Below are positions 28,291-36,242 of a stretch of 43,271 nucleotides of DNA, piece by piece. The notes beneath the pieces are model-generated. The model had not been told where the DNA came from and searched no databases. It saw only the letters and a list, made by a program, of their open reading frames with translations. The stretch is from Saprospiraceae bacterium. Its GTDB lineage: Bacteria > Bacteroidota > Bacteroidia > Chitinophagales > Saprospiraceae. The DNA lies in NCBI GenBank assembly GCA_022844565.1, contig JALHLK010000017.1:1-43271 (forward strand), read 5' to 3'. A program made the position numbers and the translations under genes. Position 1 is the first letter of the stretch. Every line of letters begins with the position of its first letter.

Positions 28291-29481
28291 ATGGAAGAAC
28301 TATACAAATATCATCAGAAATATTTACAGACAGTAGATTTAAAATTGTCTAGATATTTAAGTGATCAAATTGACTGGAATGAAAGGTTGATTGGCATCAA
28401 AGGGCCAAAAGGTGTAGGTAAGACAACGATGATTTTACAGCATATTGTAAAAAAATTTGGACAATCGAATGAAGCACTTTACATCAGTATGGATAACTTA
28501 TTTGTTGAAAAGTCGACAATTTTTAAAATAGCAGAAGATCATTTAAATTTAGGTGGAACTCATTTATACCTTGACGAAATCCATAAGTACAAAAATTGGA
28601 GTAAAGATTTAAAAACGACCTATGATTTATTCCCAGAATTAAAAATCGTTTTTACAGGTTCTTCAATGTTGCAAATTTATAGTGGTGCCGCAGATTTAAG
28701 TAGAAGAGCCCTCACATATAATTTGCATGGCCTTTCTTTTAGGGAGTTTCTTTCGTTTGAAACAGGCAATTCACTTCCCGTTTTTACATTAAATGAGGTT
28801 TTGAATAATCATATTGCAATTGCCCACGAGTTAACTTCGCATATTAAAATCTTACCCTATTTCAATGAATATTTAAAAATTGGTTTTTTCCCCTTTTACC
28901 TATCAAACAAGCATAATTTTCATTTAAAACTCGAAAATGTAATAAATAATATCTTAGAAATAGATATGCCTTATGTACTGGGAACGAACATTCAAAGTGT
29001 TTCGAAAATCAAAAAATTATTACTCTTACTTGCTGAGGAGGTTCCATTTCAGCCCAATATTACAAAGCTTGCAGGTAGTCTAGAATTAAATAAAGCTACA
29101 GTCAGTCAATATTTATATTACCTAGAACAAGCTGGATTGATCAATTTACTGCTTGACTCTGGCAAAGGATATAGCTTATTAAGCAAACCTGAGAAAATAT
29201 ACCTTAACAACACGAATTTAGCTTACAGTATTTCACCTACAACTAACATTGGTAATATCAGAGAAACTTTTTTCTTCAATCAAGTTTCTAGTCTTCATGA
29301 AGTGAATACTTCGGCTTATGGTGATTTTCTTATCGATGACCAATACACTTTTGAAGTGGGTGGCAAAAACAAAAAATTTAATCAAATTGCAAATGTGGAA
29401 AATAGCTTTGTAGTATCGGATGAACTCATCACAGGTATGAAGAATAAGATTCCTCTTTGGCTGTTTGGGTTTTTATATTAG
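28291..29481 (+). CDS. AAA ATPase with DUF4143 domain
   Basis: A 396-residue cytoplasmic protein. The P-loop GPKGVGKTTM is near residues 39-48, Walker B HLYLDEIHKY is at about 92-101, and sensor-1 VFTGSSM follows near 122. GAADLSRRALTYNLHGLSFREFL is a hallmark of the AAA_14/DUF4143 family. The segment PNITKLAGSLELNKATVSQY is a winged helix. The C-terminal part (FEVGGKNKKF) resembles the nuclease-like DUF4143 region. Such proteins are widespread, often mobile or variable between strains, and their role is not established. The gene sits alone, with a dyad upstream. Confidence 0.88.
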   Translation: MEELYKYHQKYLQTVDLKLSRYLSDQIDWNERLIGIKGPKGVGKTTMILQHIVKKFGQSNEALYISMDNLFVEKSTIFKIAEDHLNLGGTHLYLDEIHKYKNWSKDLKTTYDLFPELKIVFTGSSMLQIYSGAADLSRRALTYNLHGLSFREFLSFETGNSLPVFTLNEVLNNHIAIAHELTSHIKILPYFNEYLKIGFFPFYLSNKHNFHLKLENVINNILEIDMPYVLGTNIQSVSKIKKLLLLLAEEVPFQPNITKLAGSLELNKATVSQYLYYLEQAGLINLLLDSGKGYSLLSKPEKIYLNNTNLAYSISPTTNIGNIRETFFFNQVSSLHEVNTSAYGDFLIDDQYTFEVGGKNKKFNQIANVENSFVVSDELITGMKNKIPLWLFGFLY

Positions 29482-29525
29482 ACTTCAAAAAAAACACCCA
29501 ATTGCTTTGACAAAATATGAATATA

Positions 29526-30083
29526 TTATTTGAGAAAAGTCAATATCATTTGATTAGGATTCGTAGATTGTGGCTCTCCATTTAGCGCTATTCTGTTTTT
29601 AGCTATTCCCTTTATTTCAAGATACATTAGTACTGTTTTTATCCTATTATCTAACAATAATAATTGGTCACTTGTACCTGAACTTTTATATGGCGTAATC
29701 ATTACTTTTTGACTAGGATTAGCAGAGAGGTAAGCTACTGATTCGTCTATAGCTGAAATAGCTTTGCTTGACAATAACGCAAGGTCTGATCTATAATCAA
29801 GATTTAGTGCCTTAGGTGCTACCGTAAAATCTTTACTAGGCATATAAAATGCACCGTCAGAGTTAGCAAGTATATCTTCACTATCAGCGTTTTTTACCAA
29901 AGTATATCCTTTGAAATAATCATCCTCTTTGCCATGAATGTTGACGATGGTTCCATCTGGCGCCAAGTCAACCTTTAAAGGAGTGACATTATACAAAATC
30001 ACCGTTGTTCTTACTTTATCTTGAGCACAAATAGCTGAGTAAGATGTCAAAAATATAAGGAGTAGTTGTGTTATCTTTTTCAT
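29526..30083 (-). CDS. Secreted protein with OmpA-like C-terminal region
   Basis: The ATG at 30083 (185 residues) opens a signal peptide, MKKITQLLLIFLTSYSAICA, and a good promoter lies just upstream inside a longer frame. The C-terminal half (about residues 110-185) has the OmpA-like order of strand, loop, helix and strand: VMITPYKSSGTSD, then LDNRIKTVLMYLEIKGIAKNRI, then a final strand. The usual peptidoglycan-binding Asp and Arg are not clearly kept, so binding is uncertain. The mature protein is probably periplasmic or secreted. No function is assigned. Confidence 0.65.
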   Translation of the reverse strand: MKKITQLLLIFLTSYSAICAQDKVRTTVILYNVTPLKVDLAPDGTIVNIHGKEDDYFKGYTLVKNADSEDILANSDGAFYMPSKDFTVAPKALNLDYRSDLALLSSKAISAIDESVAYLSANPSQKVMITPYKSSGTSDQLLLLDNRIKTVLMYLEIKGIAKNRIALNGEPQSTNPNQMILTFLK

Positions 30084-30109
30084 AATTATATTTATAACAA
30101 AATCCATTC

Positions 30110-30138
30110 CAAAATTATTAATATTTGACAAATACAAA
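30110..30138 (-). promoter_or_regulatory. Promoter with -33 and -7 boxes
   Basis: On the minus strand TTTG (30138-30135) is 17 bases before TAATTTTG (30117-30110). Both boxes match the Bacteroidota consensus. It supports the start at 30083 for the OmpA-like protein. Confidence 0.6.
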
Positions 30139-30521
30139 TGGTAATAAAAAGTTAATTATTTTTAAAAGCTTAATTTCGTGGTTATTTTGGGTATAATAAT
30201 TAATGGTATTCCTTGTTTAGACAATCCTTTACGAAGAGAACATAGGGACGTTCAATATGCTCTATTTCGATTACAGAAAATTTATCGCGTTGTGTATACT
30301 TCGTGACTGCAATTGCCAATCACTGCGTTGAAATCAAAAAAGTGTCTTCACTGGATTATTGCTGCTGTAAATATTCTCAATGCTAGGGCATCGAAGCCCT
30401 AGTTTAGAGCTAAAATCGTTCGTGACGATTTTGTTTCCCTCTTCATGCCTTGTTCTTGGCTTTTTCTTATTTTTTTCACTACGAAAAGGAGTTTTTAGAT
30501 CTTCCCATTAATTTGTTTTAT
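30139..30521. other. Structured intergenic region, possible gene remnant or repeat element
   Basis: No intact gene was found. Two strong hairpins lie close together: CTAGGGC/GCCCTAG (30383-30402) and AAAATCGT/ACGATTTT (30412-30432). On the minus strand, frames at about 30180-30320 read protein-like stretches such as KYTQRDKFSVIEIEHIERPY, and in another frame RKGLSKQGIPLIIIPKITTK. These look like pieces of one coding sequence separated by a frameshift. The region could be the remains of a gene or a dispersed repeat. Confidence 0.35.
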
Positions 30522-30529
30522 TACCTTTG
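30522..30529 (+). promoter_or_regulatory. Promoter -7 box of the kdsC-ubiA-maf operon
   Basis: TACCTTTG matches TAnnTTTG and lies 23 bases before the kdsC ATG. No well-spaced -33 box was seen. Confidence 0.5.
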
Positions 30530-30552
30530 TTGCTTAATTTATATCAAAATTT

Positions 30553-31065
30553 ATGTTTAATCACGCTAGTTTATTACCTATTAAAGCCTTTGTATTGGAT
30601 GTCGATGGAGTTTTGACGGATGGAAAGGTATTGGTGACAGAGCATGGCGAGTTTTTACGGACTATGAGTGTAAGAGATGGGCAAGCTATGAAGATTGCTA
30701 TTAAATCTGGATACCAAATGTATATAATCACCAAAGGAGCATCGATCGGTGTCCGAAAAAGATTAGAACTCCTAGGTGTAACTGGCATCTATGATAAATT
30801 GAGTGAGAAGGTCAGTGCCATCCAAGATTTATTGGCGACCACCAATCTGATGAAAGAAGAAATCCTCTACATGGGTGATGATTTACCCGATTTATCAGTC
30901 ATACCTTTTGTAGGTGTATTTACTTGTCCAAATGATGCAGTCACAGAGGTTTTAGAAAAGGCTGATTATATATCTTCTATTAAGGGAGGCGACGGTTGTG
31001 TAAGAGATATCATTGAAAAAGTATTGAAATTACACGGTAATTGGTACAACGAAGCACATCTATGA
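30553..31065 (+). CDS. kdsC: KdsC-like HAD phosphatase (KDO 8-phosphate phosphatase)
   Basis: A 170-residue C0-type HAD phosphatase without a cap domain. The nucleophile motif is DVDGVLTDG, with Asp16 and Asp18; the lysine motif follows in IITKG; the metal-binding motif is MGDDLPDLSV. This length and the SVRDGQAMK segment match KdsC, which removes phosphate from 3-deoxy-D-manno-octulosonate 8-phosphate during lipopolysaccharide core synthesis. Its stop overlaps the next start by four bases (ATGA), a sign of translational coupling. Other C0 sugar phosphatases are possible, but KdsC is the best fit. Confidence 0.88.
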   Translation: MFNHASLLPIKAFVLDVDGVLTDGKVLVTEHGEFLRTMSVRDGQAMKIAIKSGYQMYIITKGASIGVRKRLELLGVTGIYDKLSEKVSAIQDLLATTNLMKEEILYMGDDLPDLSVIPFVGVFTCPNDAVTEVLEKADYISSIKGGDGCVRDIIEKVLKLHGNWYNEAHL

Positions 31066-31979
31066 AATCATTACTTGATCTAATTAGATGGAAAAATGTA
31101 TTGATCACGGGTATTTATCAGTATTTGTTGTATTTCTTCTTGATAAAACCTGCATTCGAACAAGCCGGATTGAGTCTTCAGTTACAGCAACACGAAATAC
31201 TACTTTTTATCTTCTGTACGATCTGTATCGTCATCTGCGCTAATGTGATTAACGATCTTTTTGATAATGAAATTGACAAAATTAATAAACCCAATAGCCC
31301 GATCGCCTCGGGTAAAATCCGAAAGGAGTCGGCTCTTAAAATTTATTATAGCTTTTTACTTTTGGGACTGCTAACTGCAATTTATATAGCCTATTCCATT
31401 GGTAAAATTTACTTAGTTTCCATTTATTTCATTATGCAAGGATTGATGTATTTGTACAGTCACCGATTGAAAAAACAAGGTTTAATAGGAAATACTGTAG
31501 TAGCTTTGTCGATTGCGTTCGTGTCGATAGTGATGATTTTTGCAGAACCTCAATTGATCGAAAATGATGCTTTAGGTAATAGTCTTGCGATTATTCTTGG
31601 TTTTTCTGGTTTTGTTTTTCTGATCAATCTAAGTAGAGAGTTGGTAAAAGACTTAGAAGATGTAGAAGGAGACCAAAGTCAAAATCTTACTACATTCCCT
31701 ATTAAATACGGGAAACTTTCAGCCAAAAGATTAATAATATTCCTACTTATCCTCTTGGTACTTGCTTTAGTCGCATGGGTAGCCTTAAAAAATGATTTGG
31801 ATTTTAGGTTAAAATCATATCCTTTAGTAATACTTGCTGGCCCCATATGCCTTGCCATTCTCAAAATCTTTAAAGCAGAGATAAAAGTACACTACAGTAA
31901 AGTGAGTAAGTTACTAAAGTTTATTATCCTACTAGGTTTGGTATATTTTTATTTAATTGTCCAATTTTATTATCATTAG
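31062..31979 (+). CDS. UbiA family prenyltransferase
   Basis: The start at 31062 (305 residues) uses the ATGA overlap with kdsC. The protein has about eight membrane helices. The first Asp-rich motif NDLFDNEIDKINKP spans residues 64-77 (Asp65, Asp68, Asp72) and binds prenyl diphosphate through magnesium; the second, DLEDVEGDQ, is near residue 200. It resembles geranylgeranylglycerol-phosphate geranylgeranyltransferase-like members found in Bacteroidota beside kdsC and maf. The aromatic or polar acceptor is not known. Menaquinone or heme A prenyltransferases are alternatives, but the gene context does not support them. Confidence 0.87.
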   Translation: MKSLLDLIRWKNVLITGIYQYLLYFFLIKPAFEQAGLSLQLQQHEILLFIFCTICIVICANVINDLFDNEIDKINKPNSPIASGKIRKESALKIYYSFLLLGLLTAIYIAYSIGKIYLVSIYFIMQGLMYLYSHRLKKQGLIGNTVVALSIAFVSIVMIFAEPQLIENDALGNSLAIILGFSGFVFLINLSRELVKDLEDVEGDQSQNLTTFPIKYGKLSAKRLIIFLLILLVLALVAWVALKNDLDFRLKSYPLVILAGPICLAILKIFKAEIKVHYSKVSKLLKFIILLGLVYFYLIVQFYYH

Positions 31980-31981
31980 AC

Positions 31982-32557
31982 ATGGTATATTTAGGTTCTA
32001 AATCTCCGAGAAGGCAAGAATTACTCAAATCTATTGTTCAAAATTTTGAGGTTATACACAAAGATGTTGACGAATCTTTTGACCTGTCAGAGGATGTAAA
32101 TAAAGTACCCATTCTACTTGCCGAAAAGAAATTTAAAAGCATCATCTCTGATCTTCAAAAACACGACTTACTGATTACAGCCGATACCGTCGTCATCAAA
32201 GAAGGATTGATCTACAATAAGCCTGAAGATACCAATGAGGCAAGTCAAATGATTAGTCAATTGATGGGAGGTTACCATTATGTGATAACAGGGGTAGTGG
32301 TAGGTAATCATGTAAATTTTGTGCCCTTTAGTGAGACCACTAAAGTATACTTGGATGTGCTCACCGATGCGGAGCTTGATTATTATGTAAATACGTTCAA
32401 ACCTTTTGACAAAGCGGGAGGATATGGCATTCAGGATTGGATTGGTATGGCAAAAATCTCAAAAATAGAAGGGAGTTATGCCAACGTGATGGGATTGCCG
32501 ACCCAAAAGCTATATGAAGTAATCAAAGACAACTTTACTCAAATATTAAAGGGATAA
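31982..32557 (+). CDS. maf: Maf family nucleotide pyrophosphatase
   Basis: The 191-residue protein begins MVYLGSKSPRRQELL, the conserved Maf N-terminus (Ser6 to Arg11). The ITADTVV segment carries the catalytic Asp, and FDKAGGYGIQ is the second active-site motif. Maf proteins hydrolyse dTTP, UTP and modified nucleotides such as m5UTP, and are thought to clean the nucleotide pool. The gene begins two bases after ubiA ends, completing the three-gene operon. A hairpin at its stop codon marks the end. Confidence 0.94.
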   Translation: MVYLGSKSPRRQELLKSIVQNFEVIHKDVDESFDLSEDVNKVPILLAEKKFKSIISDLQKHDLLITADTVVIKEGLIYNKPEDTNEASQMISQLMGGYHYVITGVVVGNHVNFVPFSETTKVYLDVLTDAELDYYVNTFKPFDKAGGYGIQDWIGMAKISKIEGSYANVMGLPTQKLYEVIKDNFTQILKG

Positions 32558-32580
32558 CAGTTTTGTGTTGTTACCCCTTT
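32548..32580. terminator. Hairpin at the end of maf
   Basis: AAAGGGATAACA pairs with TGTTACCCCTTT, with one G-T pair, and includes the maf stop codon. The two flanking genes converge here. There is no long T-run, so it may act on both strands weakly. Confidence 0.5.
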
Positions 32581-32609
32581 AAAAATTTAATTATCTAAAT
32601 TCAATATTT

Positions 32610-35375
32610 TTAATTTAGAGCCACTTTCGTCATCTGTATCTCTTTACCTTGCTCTACTATGAAGATAACTTGTGCAGCATTTACGACCTTACCCGAAAGA
32701 TTGACTTCGAGATTTGCCGACCCATTTGAAATGTTGGCTGCCTCAGAATGTATTATCTTACCATTTATATCATATACTTTTAGCACCGCAGGCGATTTCG
32801 AATTCTTACTTGTGATAGCAATATTGATTCTATCTTGAGGTGACGGATTCGGATACGCTTTGATGGACAATCCATTTGGACTTGACTCAGGATTTTTGGT
32901 CTGAATCATGATTTTACCAATTGTTTTGCCATTTTTGATTTCTTTGAGTATCGAGACAGACAAAATATCTGATGGATTTACTGCATCTATCTTTTGTTTA
33001 TTAGATGCTACTCCATTTATAAAGTATTCAGCATTTTCCAAAGATACATCTGTACCTATTTTTTTATCCTTTACCAACACCTTTTTAGATAATTCTTGGT
33101 TTTGCTTTGCCCCATTTTTTGTAACTACTACAATCAAACCTTCAAATTCTCCAGGATTATCAGTATATTTTAATATTTCTTTTTCATCCTTAAAAACATT
33201 AACTGATTTGATGTCTTCTGGATCAACTTTAGCGAGAACATCAGACCCATTTAGGATCAATGCTTTACCATCAAGAACAATTAATGGTTTTTTCGATGGA
33301 TTTTTCTGAAGATCTGTTAAACTTTCTTTTGGTGAATCATCATTCAATTTAAATTTAATAGGCACCGTATATTGTACATTGACAGCTTGACCTCGTTGCC
33401 TCCCAGGAGTCCATTTCTGATCCATATTATTCATTTTTAGTACCGCTTGTTTGGCTGCTTCACCCATTCCTGCTCCAGGATCACGAATAACAACAACATC
33501 TTCAATCGTACCGTCTTTCATAACATTAAACTGAACTACTGCTTGCCCTTCTACTTTGCTTTCTCGCGCTTCCTTTGGATAAAGTACTGTATTACTTAGG
33601 AATTCTAACAATTTCATATTGGCACATCTTTTTTTATCATCGTCAGTGTCCTCAGAATTTTCACACCCGGGAAATCGAGGCATTTGTTCTACTATTTTAA
33701 ACAACTCTTTTCCCGTTGTAGGAGGTGGTGGAGGTGGTGGAGGCGGTGATCCATGTCCTACTACCACTGTTTGGCCCTTTATATCTTCGGACTTATTAGG
33801 ATCTTCGACTCCTTTTAAGGCAAATTTGATAGGAATGGTATACTGCACATTGACAGCTTGACCATTTTCTCTACCTGGTACCCATTTAGCATCCATTTTG
33901 TTCATGGACTCTACTACTGCCTTAGCAGCAACACCTAAACCAGCACCTGGATCGCGTAGCACTACTACATCTGCAATTTCACCCGTACTTAAGACAACAA
34001 ATTGTACAACCGCTTGACCGAAAATACCTTGGTCTCTGGCTGATTTAGGGTAAGAAACATTCGTTCCTAGATATTGCAATAATTTATTTTTCGAACATGC
34101 GTCTTTTTCAAAAATTGTTCCATTTAAGTCTTCGCATCCTGGAAAACGGGGCATTTCTTCCACAGTTTTATATAAAGGAGCTGGTGGAGGTGGAGGTGGT
34201 GGTAAGGGCGGAAATACTGCATTACTAGAATTATTAGTAACTTCATTTCTGCTTAACAAGTTTATTTTGATTTCTTTCCTCTCTTCATTGACAGACATAT
34301 CCATTTTCCATTCTGTCAAGTCAAAAAGCCCATTGATTTCTTTATTGACGATGGTAAAATTATACCCATTGTAATTTAACTTGCTATCTTTCCACATATA
34401 AAGTCCTTTTTCAGCCTCGGTATTTTGCATAGATAGTAAATTGGCTAATGATAGTTCTTTAACGCTTGGGATAGTGTCTTTAAGGTTTGTCAAAAATTCA
34501 TTTGATTCAATTTTACCCATGACCTTACTCGAAGCAAGTAAATAAGTAAACAATCCAATCATCGGTAAAATAATAGCATACCGCAAGGCAGCCTTTTTAT
34601 TTGATTTATTTAAATTTAACATGGCTATACGATCTTTAATTTGTGAATTGAAAAAACTATTAACTAATTGGTCTTGTAGTGGGCTAGATGTGGTATGTAG
34701 TAAGAGATGAATGTATTCTTTATAGTCTGATTGGGATACTACGGTCCGATCCGCAATATATTCATGGGCATCTTTGAGTGATTTTTTGTAGAAAATAAGG
34801 ACTGGATTAAACCAAAAGAAGACTTGAAGTAATTCAGTAATCAAAACATCAATGCTGTGCCATTGCTGCACATGCGTTATTTCATGGGTGATAACTTTAT
34901 GCAATTTTTCTCCAAAATTTAGTCCTTTGCTTAGAAAAATGACATTAAGAAAAGAAAAAGGAAGATGCGGTTTTTCATTATACGCAAATACCAGATTGCC
35001 TTGCTTGACCTTTTCTGCTGATTGGTACAATTTAAAAATCTTTTGCAAACCATTGATCAATCTCATCAACATAAAAGTGACACCCAAAAGGTAGATCAAC
35101 TTCATCGATAGCAGCGCAATCATATGCCAATCTATTGTCTTCTCTTTGACTTGCAGGCTAAACACTTCGATAGTAGACATATCTGCCATCGAAATCGTAA
35201 ACACTTCTGGCTTATCGATGATGATTAAAGGAGCTATAAGTGGAAGTACCAAGCCCAACACAAGACTCGAAACCAAAAACAATCGATTATTTTGAAAGAA
35301 AGTCAATCTTTGCATACCAAAATAATAGGACAGATACAATACTATCCAAATGATACTAACGTGTAAAAAATACAT
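32610..35375 (-). CDS. BlaR1-like M56 peptidase with two TonB C-terminal domains and T9SS tail
   Basis: A 921-residue protein of mosaic build. The N-terminal ~300 residues hold about four membrane helices and the zinc peptidase motif HEITH (164-168), in the M56/BlaR1 manner. Two long proline runs follow, and each precedes a TonB_C-like domain: one with YPKSARDQGIFGQAVVQFVV, the other with YPKEARESKVEGQAVVQFNV. Next come two segments like TonB-receptor plug pieces (LIVLDGKAL..., AEYFINGVASN). The last ~80 residues match a type A T9SS sorting domain (KAYPNPSPQDRINIAI and VYDINGKIIHSE). The gene follows blaI by 75 bases. In known systems such peptidases sense a signal and cause BlaI cleavage; the signal here is unknown. 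The sorting tail on a membrane-spanning protein is odd. Confidence 0.88.
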   Translation of the reverse strand: MYFLHVSIIWIVLYLSYYFGMQRLTFFQNNRLFLVSSLVLGLVLPLIAPLIIIDKPEVFTISMADMSTIEVFSLQVKEKTIDWHMIALLSMKLIYLLGVTFMLMRLINGLQKIFKLYQSAEKVKQGNLVFAYNEKPHLPFSFLNVIFLSKGLNFGEKLHKVITHEITHVQQWHSIDVLITELLQVFFWFNPVLIFYKKSLKDAHEYIADRTVVSQSDYKEYIHLLLHTTSSPLQDQLVNSFFNSQIKDRIAMLNLNKSNKKAALRYAIILPMIGLFTYLLASSKVMGKIESNEFLTNLKDTIPSVKELSLANLLSMQNTEAEKGLYMWKDSKLNYNGYNFTIVNKEINGLFDLTEWKMDMSVNEERKEIKINLLSRNEVTNNSSNAVFPPLPPPPPPPAPLYKTVEEMPRFPGCEDLNGTIFEKDACSKNKLLQYLGTNVSYPKSARDQGIFGQAVVQFVVLSTGEIADVVVLRDPGAGLGVAAKAVVESMNKMDAKWVPGRENGQAVNVQYTIPIKFALKGVEDPNKSEDIKGQTVVVGHGSPPPPPPPPPTTGKELFKIVEQMPRFPGCENSEDTDDDKKRCANMKLLEFLSNTVLYPKEARESKVEGQAVVQFNVMKDGTIEDVVVIRDPGAGMGEAAKQAVLKMNNMDQKWTPGRQRGQAVNVQYTVPIKFKLNDDSPKESLTDLQKNPSKKPLIVLDGKALILNGSDVLAKVDPEDIKSVNVFKDEKEILKYTDNPGEFEGLIVVVTKNGAKQNQELSKKVLVKDKKIGTDVSLENAEYFINGVASNKQKIDAVNPSDILSVSILKEIKNGKTIGKIMIQTKNPESSPNGLSIKAYPNPSPQDRINIAITSKNSKSPAVLKVYDINGKIIHSEAANISNGSANLEVNLSGKVVNAAQVIFIVEQGKEIQMTKVALN

Positions 35376-35419
35376 GGCAAATGTGTTTTAAAAATTAACA
35401 AAACTTACGCGCTACTGCC

Positions 35420-35453
35420 CTACTCCATCATTACTGCTCTTGCTACTCCATCA
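35420..35453. repeat. 11-bp direct repeat near the end of blaI
   Basis: CTACTCCATCA occurs at 35420-35430 and again at 35443-35453, where it includes the blaI stop codon. The surrounding bases also match loosely, so it looks like a small local duplication. Confidence 0.5.
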
Positions 35454-35825
35454 CTCCTGTTCGTCCTTAAATTTGGACTTAATTTTTTCAAGGTCACTCA
35501 GTGAGAGGTCATTTTCTTTTACTAAAAAACTTACTAATTCATTCATCGATCCCTCAAAATAGGAACTCACCAGATTGCGCACCGAAAATTTAGAATACTC
35601 TTCCTTACGTACGATAGGAAAATAAACATAAGTGCGACCAAATGCCTTGTGATCTAAAAATCCTTTACTTTCCAAGATGCGGGTGATGGATGAAATGGTG
35701 GAATGTGGTGGTTTTGGTTCTGGCATATCCGCGATGAGCTCTGTCACGGTTGCCTCTCCCCTATCCCAATACATGTGCATCAATTCTTCCTCCGCCTTGG
35801 TCAATCTCTCTAATCTACTCTTCAT
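35451..35825 (-). CDS. blaI: BlaI/MecI family transcriptional repressor
   Basis: A 124-residue winged-helix repressor. LTKAEEELMHMYWDRGEATV opens the DNA-binding domain, and STISSITRILESKGFLDH is the recognition helix region. GRTYVYFP is the wing. The C-terminal helices mediate dimer formation. Members of this family are released from DNA after cleavage triggered by a BlaR1-type partner, which is the gene 75 bases downstream. It has a well-formed promoter with a dyad over the -33 box, which suggests self-repression. Whether the pair controls beta-lactam response or another envelope stress is unknown; no beta-lactamase is nearby. Confidence 0.94.
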   Translation of the reverse strand: MKSRLERLTKAEEELMHMYWDRGEATVTELIADMPEPKPPHSTISSITRILESKGFLDHKAFGRTYVYFPIVRKEEYSKFSVRNLVSSYFEGSMNELVSFLVKENDLSLSDLEKIKSKFKDEQE

Positions 35826-35852
35826 CTCTTCCTTCTAAAATTAATTACAAAA

Positions 35853-35883
35853 CAAATATACAACGTATTTTTTAGTTATGCAA
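35853..35883 (-). promoter_or_regulatory. blaI promoter
   Basis: On the minus strand TTG (35883-35881) is 20 bases before TATATTTG (35860-35853), a full match to the -7 consensus with good spacing. Confidence 0.65.
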
Positions 35884-35887
35884 CTAA
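35872..35887. promoter_or_regulatory. Candidate BlaI operator
   Basis: TTAGTT and AACTAA flank four bases, a perfect dyad that covers the -33 box of blaI. Its TAGT/ACTA core recalls sequences bound by BlaI/MecI proteins, so it is a likely site of self-repression. This is inference from position and symmetry. Confidence 0.45.
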
Positions 35888-36024
35888 TTTTTAAGTTATT
35901 TTTAAAATAAATATTTTGGCAGATGAAAAATGTAGATAAATAGGAGGTTTTTGGATTAAAAATGGGGAAAATAATTTTTAATAGAATGTAGGGAAATTTA
36001 ATTTAGAAAATTGTTAGGCTAAAG

Positions 36025-36056
36025 TTTGGTAAAAGAAAAGATGGATATTAAATTTG
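36025..36056 (+). promoter_or_regulatory. Predicted cas9 operon promoter
   Basis: TTTG (36025-36028) is 20 bases before TAAATTTG (36049-36056); both boxes match the Bacteroidota consensus. Transcription would start near 36063 and give a cas9 leader of about 184 bases that runs antisense through the whole tracrRNA gene. No better plus-strand promoter is seen between the tracrRNA and cas9. Confidence 0.6.
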
Positions 36057-36133
36057 TTTTTCAAGAAAAAGCTCCAAAAAACATGAAAACACCGTTTCAA
36101 AGAAATTTTGCAAGAAGATTAAGCTTTAAAAAC

Positions 36134-36208
36134 AAAAAAGCCCCGAAGATAGTCGAGGCGCTATATGTTTTCACAACGGAATAATCCTTATTGTGAATTG
36201 CTTTTGTT
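36134..36208 (-). ncRNA. tracrRNA of the type II-C CRISPR system
   Basis: The minus strand begins with the anti-repeat AACAAAAGCAATTCACAA (about 36208-36191), which pairs over 18 continuous bases with the 5' end of the minus-strand repeat, plus one G-T pair. The linker TAAGGATTATTCCG and the GTTGTGAAAAC nexus follow. The RNA ends in a terminator hairpin, GCCTCGA/TCGGGGC (36159-36140), with six T. A promoter sits directly upstream. The predicted length is about 75 bases, close to other II-C tracrRNAs. The gene is divergent from cas9 and lies between the cas9 promoter and the cas9 start codon. TTCACAA and TTGTGAA inside it can also pair with each other. Confidence 0.9.
36140..36159 (-). terminator. 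tracrRNA terminator
   Basis: A seven-base stem with one G-T pair and a six-base loop, followed on the minus strand by six T (36139-36134). On the plus strand there is no T-run after the hairpin, so cas9 transcription should pass. Confidence 0.85.
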
Positions 36209-36212
36209 GCTA

Positions 36213-36242
36213 CAAAGATATTATATAATTTAAAAAACCAAA
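36213..36242 (-). promoter_or_regulatory. tracrRNA promoter
   Basis: On the minus strand TTTG (36242-36239) is 18 bases before TATCTTTG (36220-36213). Both are full matches to the Bacteroidota boxes. The -33 box ends four bases short of the cas9 ATG, so this promoter overlaps the cas9 ribosome-loading region. Confidence 0.75.

Noticed and set aside
33619-33861. Plus-strand frame rich in glycine opposite the M56 gene
   Set aside because: It is the complement of the poly-proline run and has no features of its own.
36140-36159. Hairpin as a plus-strand terminator that would block cas9 transcription
   Set aside because: The T-run follows only on the minus strand; the plus strand continues with a mixed sequence.
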